This document shows, in pieces, positions 7,175 to 8,716 of a stretch of 8,716 bases of DNA (the first letter of the stretch is position 1; each line of letters begins with the position of its first letter). Location of the stretch: positions 1 to 8,716 of the forward strand of contig CAZVNZ010000054.1 of assembly GCA_964628515.1 (NCBI GenBank). The letters run 5' to 3'. The notes beneath the pieces are model-generated. The model saw nothing but the letters and a program-made list of their open reading frames with translations. It was not told the origin of the DNA and ran no database searches. The position numbers and the translations under genes are program-made. This DNA comes from CAZVNZ01 sp964628515. Its GTDB lineage: Bacteria; Bacillota; Clostridia; Christensenellales; Christensenellaceae.

Positions 7175-7932
7175 TGTGGACAAGACGTATTATACCCTGC
7201 CTTGATGTGCATGATGGCAGAGTTGTGAAGGGTATTAACTTTGTAAATTTAACGGATGCGGGAGACCCTGTGGAAATTGCAAAGGCATATAACGCACAAG
7301 GTGCGGACGAAATAGTGTTTTTGGATATAACCGCCTCTTCCTCCAAACGCAATATTATGGAAGATGTTGTGGCACGCACAGCAGAGCAGGTGTTTATACC
7401 CCTAACGGTAGGGGGCGGAATACGCTCAACAGAGGATTTTAGGCGGATACTAAAATGCGGTGCGGATAAAATATCCATAAACTCACCGGCGGTAAATACC
7501 CCCGATTTAATAACTAAAGCGGCGGTAAAATTTGGCTCGCAATGTGTAGTGGTGGCAATAGACGCAAAACGCAACAGCGAGGGTAAATTTGAGGTTTATA
7601 TTAACGGTGGCAGAATAAATACGGGCAAAGATGCAATAAAATGGGCTTTAGAGGCAGAAAAATTAGGCGCAGGGGAAATTTTGCTAACCAGTATGGACGC
7701 AGACGGCACAAAAAACGGTTACGATATAGAGCTTACCAAAAGCATAACGGAGGTTGTAAAAATACCCGTTATAGCCTCGGGAGGTGCAGGTAAACTAAAG
7801 GATTTTGAAGAAGTCGTAACAAAAGCCAACGCAAGCGGACTGTTGGCGGCGTCCTTGTTTCACTATAAAGAGCTTGAAATAATAGAGGTTAAGAAATATT
7901 TAAAAAGCAAAGGAATAGATGTAAGACTATGA
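7174..7932 (+). CDS. hisF: Imidazole glycerol phosphate synthase, cyclase subunit
   Basis: HisF uses ammonia from HisH to convert PRFAR into imidazole glycerol phosphate and AICAR, the latter returning to purine synthesis. The 252-residue barrel shows the catalytic D11 in IIPCLDV and D130 in VAIDAKR, the phosphate loops TVGGGIRS (78-85) and ASGGAGKL (201-208), and LTSMDADGT (171-179). R5, E46, K99 and E168 line up with the salt-bridge gate at the mouth of the ammonia tunnel described for the Thermotoga enzyme. The frame is open further upstream to an ATG at 7099. The start at 7174 is chosen because MWTRRIIPCLDV is the usual family N-terminus, because it overlaps the hisA stop by one base (TAATG), and because AAAGG lies at 7159-7163. 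The longer reading would overlap hisA by 76 bases. Confidence 0.97.
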   Translation: MWTRRIIPCLDVHDGRVVKGINFVNLTDAGDPVEIAKAYNAQGADEIVFLDITASSSKRNIMEDVVARTAEQVFIPLTVGGGIRSTEDFRRILKCGADKISINSPAVNTPDLITKAAVKFGSQCVVVAIDAKRNSEGKFEVYINGGRINTGKDAIKWALEAEKLGAGEILLTSMDADGTKNGYDIELTKSITEVVKIPVIASGGAGKLKDFEEVVTKANASGLLAASLFHYKELEIIEVKKYLKSKGIDVRL

Positions 7933-8531
7933 ATGTTAAATATGATGATAATGGGCTTGTGGTTGCAATAGCACAAGATGTGGACACAAACGAAGTTCTG
8001 ATGCAAGCGTTTATGAACAAAGAAGCCTACGAAAAAACGCTAAGTACGGGAATAGCGCACTATTACTCCCGCTCCAGAAAATGCTTGTGGAAAAAAGGAG
8101 AGACGTCGGGAAATATTCAAGAAGTTTGTGGTGTTTTTCTTGATTGTGATGGTGATAGCATACTTTTAAAGGTAAGACAAACGGGGGTAGCATGTCATAC
8201 AGGGGAGCGCAGTTGCTTTTTTAACGCTGTGCAAAACTGCGATGTTGTAAATTCTGCCGTGCTGTACAACTTATACAACACAATTAAAGACAGAAAGGAC
8301 AACCCAAAGGAAGGCTCTTATACCAACTACTTATTTGAAAAGGGGATAGATAAAATACTAAAAAAGGTAGGAGAGGAAAATGCGGAGGTAATAATAGCTT
8401 CCAAAAACGAGGGTATAGAAGAGTTAAAATACGAAACGGCAGACTTAATATACCATTTATTAGTATTGCTAAACCAAAAAGAAATGCCACTAAACGACCT
8501 TTTTTGCGAGCTTAAAAGCAGAGAAAAATAG
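7929..8531 (+). CDS. hisIE: Bifunctional phosphoribosyl-AMP cyclohydrolase / phosphoribosyl-ATP pyrophosphatase
   Basis: This 200-residue fusion performs steps two and three of the pathway. The C-terminal HisE domain cleaves pyrophosphate from phosphoribosyl-ATP, and the N-terminal HisI domain opens the adenine ring of phosphoribosyl-AMP. HisI spans about 1-108, with LMQAFMN (24-30), HYYSRSRKCLWKKGETSG (44-61), the magnesium-site aspartates in DCDGD (72-76), and probable zinc ligands C73, C89 (ACHTGE) and C96 (SCFF). HisE spans about 112-200 with YLFEKGIDKILKKVGEENAEV (134-154) and ETADLIYHLLVLL (169-181), an all-helical MazG-like fold with acidic metal ligands. The start overlaps the hisF stop (ATGA). 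AAAGGA at 7909-7914 is distant, so coupling to hisF is likely. This is the last gene of the operon. Confidence 0.97.
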   Translation: MNVKYDDNGLVVAIAQDVDTNEVLMQAFMNKEAYEKTLSTGIAHYYSRSRKCLWKKGETSGNIQEVCGVFLDCDGDSILLKVRQTGVACHTGERSCFFNAVQNCDVVNSAVLYNLYNTIKDRKDNPKEGSYTNYLFEKGIDKILKKVGEENAEVIIASKNEGIEELKYETADLIYHLLVLLNQKEMPLNDLFCELKSREK

Positions 8532-8539
8532 GAGTTTTT

Positions 8540-8554
8540 CCCTTAAAATAAGGG
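8540..8554 (+). terminator. Weak hairpin after hisIE, possible terminator
   Basis: CCCTTA (8540-8545) and TAAGGG (8549-8554) form a perfect 6-bp stem with an AAA loop, nine bases after the hisIE stop. The downstream sequence is CTTAGTAATTTG, not a run of T, so this does not meet the usual form of an intrinsic terminator. The A7 and T7 runs at 8570-8576 and 8583-8589 can pair but lack a GC stem. Termination here is plausible from position alone. Confidence 0.3.
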
Positions 8555-8600
8555 CTTAGTAATTTGTATAAAAAAACAGTAATTTTTTTCAAAAAAGCTA

Positions 8601-8629
8601 TTGACAGATACGGCTTTAGCAATTATAAT
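8601..8629 (+). promoter_or_regulatory. Consensus sigma-A promoter for the tRNA gene
   Basis: TTGACA (8601-8606) and TATAAT (8624-8629) both match the consensus perfectly and are separated by the optimal 17 bases. The A- and T-runs just upstream (8570-8596) resemble an UP element. Transcription would start near 8636, about 32 bases before the tRNA 5' end. A promoter this strong is usual for stable RNA genes. Confidence 0.88.
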
Positions 8630-8635
8630 AGATAT

Positions 8636-8668
8636 TGCGCTGATGAGTTGAGGCGCACACAATGTGTG
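8636..8668 (+). other. 5' leader of the tRNA precursor with two small hairpins
   Basis: TGCGC (8636-8640) can pair with GCGCA (8653-8657). CACAC (8656-8660) can pair with GTGTG (8664-8668) around a 3-base loop. The two stems overlap by two bases and so compete or stack. The second uses the first base of the mature tRNA. The leader is presumably removed by RNase P. The structures may be incidental. Confidence 0.3.
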
Positions 8669-8716
8669 GGAGCATAGCTCAGCTGGGAGAGCATCTGCCT
8701 TACAAGCAGAGGGTCA
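8668..8716 (+). tRNA. tRNA-Val (anticodon UAC), 3' end cut by the window edge
   Basis: The first 49 bases of a tRNA are present. They are the acceptor strand GGGAGCA (8668-8674), TA, and a D arm with GCTC/GAGC stem around AGCTGGGA. The anticodon stem TCTGC/GCAGA follows, enclosing the loop CTTACAA, then the start of the variable region. Loop positions 34-36 read TAC, which decodes valine codons, and the body resembles bacterial tRNA-Val(UAC). The T arm and the 3' acceptor strand lie beyond base 8716, so acceptor pairing cannot be confirmed. Further tRNA genes may follow in the same transcript. Confidence 0.93.

Noticed and set aside
8109..8114. Asn62 in HisI (GETSGN where many members have GETSGH) as a lost active-site residue
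   Set aside because: I am not sure this position is invariant. Asn may be a common alternative in this lineage, and all metal-ligand motifs are present.
8639..8657. CTGATGAG in the tRNA leader as a hammerhead ribozyme core
   Set aside because: The required CGAAA segment and third stem are absent; the match is a short coincidence.
1..8716. CRISPR arrays, insertion sequences, transposases, phage genes or defence systems
   Set aside because: No regularly spaced repeats, transposase motifs or phage-like genes were seen on either strand. Apart from 1-116, the window is densely packed core metabolism and DNA repair.

Overview
The window reads as a stretch of chromosome from a low-GC Gram-positive bacterium, most likely a Clostridia-like member of the Bacillota. 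Supporting this are the visibly AT-rich sequence, heavy use of AAA, ATA and TTA codons, purine-rich Shine-Dalgarno sites, and the pairing of a short HisG with HisZ. TGA acts as a normal stop: several genes end on TGA inside ATGA or TGATG overlaps, so the genetic code is the standard bacterial one. The taxonomic call is an inference from style and gene content, not from a marker search.

Layout, all on the + strand. Bases 1-116 are AT-rich and dense in short inverted repeats. They are bounded by an 11-base direct repeat and look like a small palindromic repeat element, or the tail of an upstream gene carrying one. Next comes recG (117-2132), the branched-DNA helicase. A 135-base gap (2133-2267) holds a good sigma-A-type promoter, a small leader hairpin and a strong ribosome binding site. 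Then follows a tightly packed histidine operon: hisZ, hisG, hisD, hisB, hisH, hisA, hisF, hisIE (2268-8531). A 136-base gap follows, with a weak hairpin and a perfect-consensus promoter. The window ends inside a tRNA-Val(UAC) gene.

The operon covers most of the path from PRPP and ATP to histidine. HisZ with HisG makes phosphoribosyl-ATP. HisIE removes pyrophosphate and opens the purine ring. HisA isomerises the product. HisH with HisF makes imidazole glycerol phosphate and AICAR. HisB dehydrates it, and HisD oxidises histidinol to histidine at the end. Two steps between HisB and HisD are not encoded here: the aminotransferase HisC and a histidinol-phosphate phosphatase. They must lie elsewhere or be supplied by other enzymes. 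Every junction from hisZ to hisIE has zero gap or a 1- or 4-base overlap, which points to translational coupling along one transcript.

No previously undescribed system is evident; this is mainly ordinary core metabolism. The points most worth a second look are the palindromic element in front of recG, the operon's missing steps, the non-T-box leader, and a Cys in place of a usually conserved Gly in HisH.
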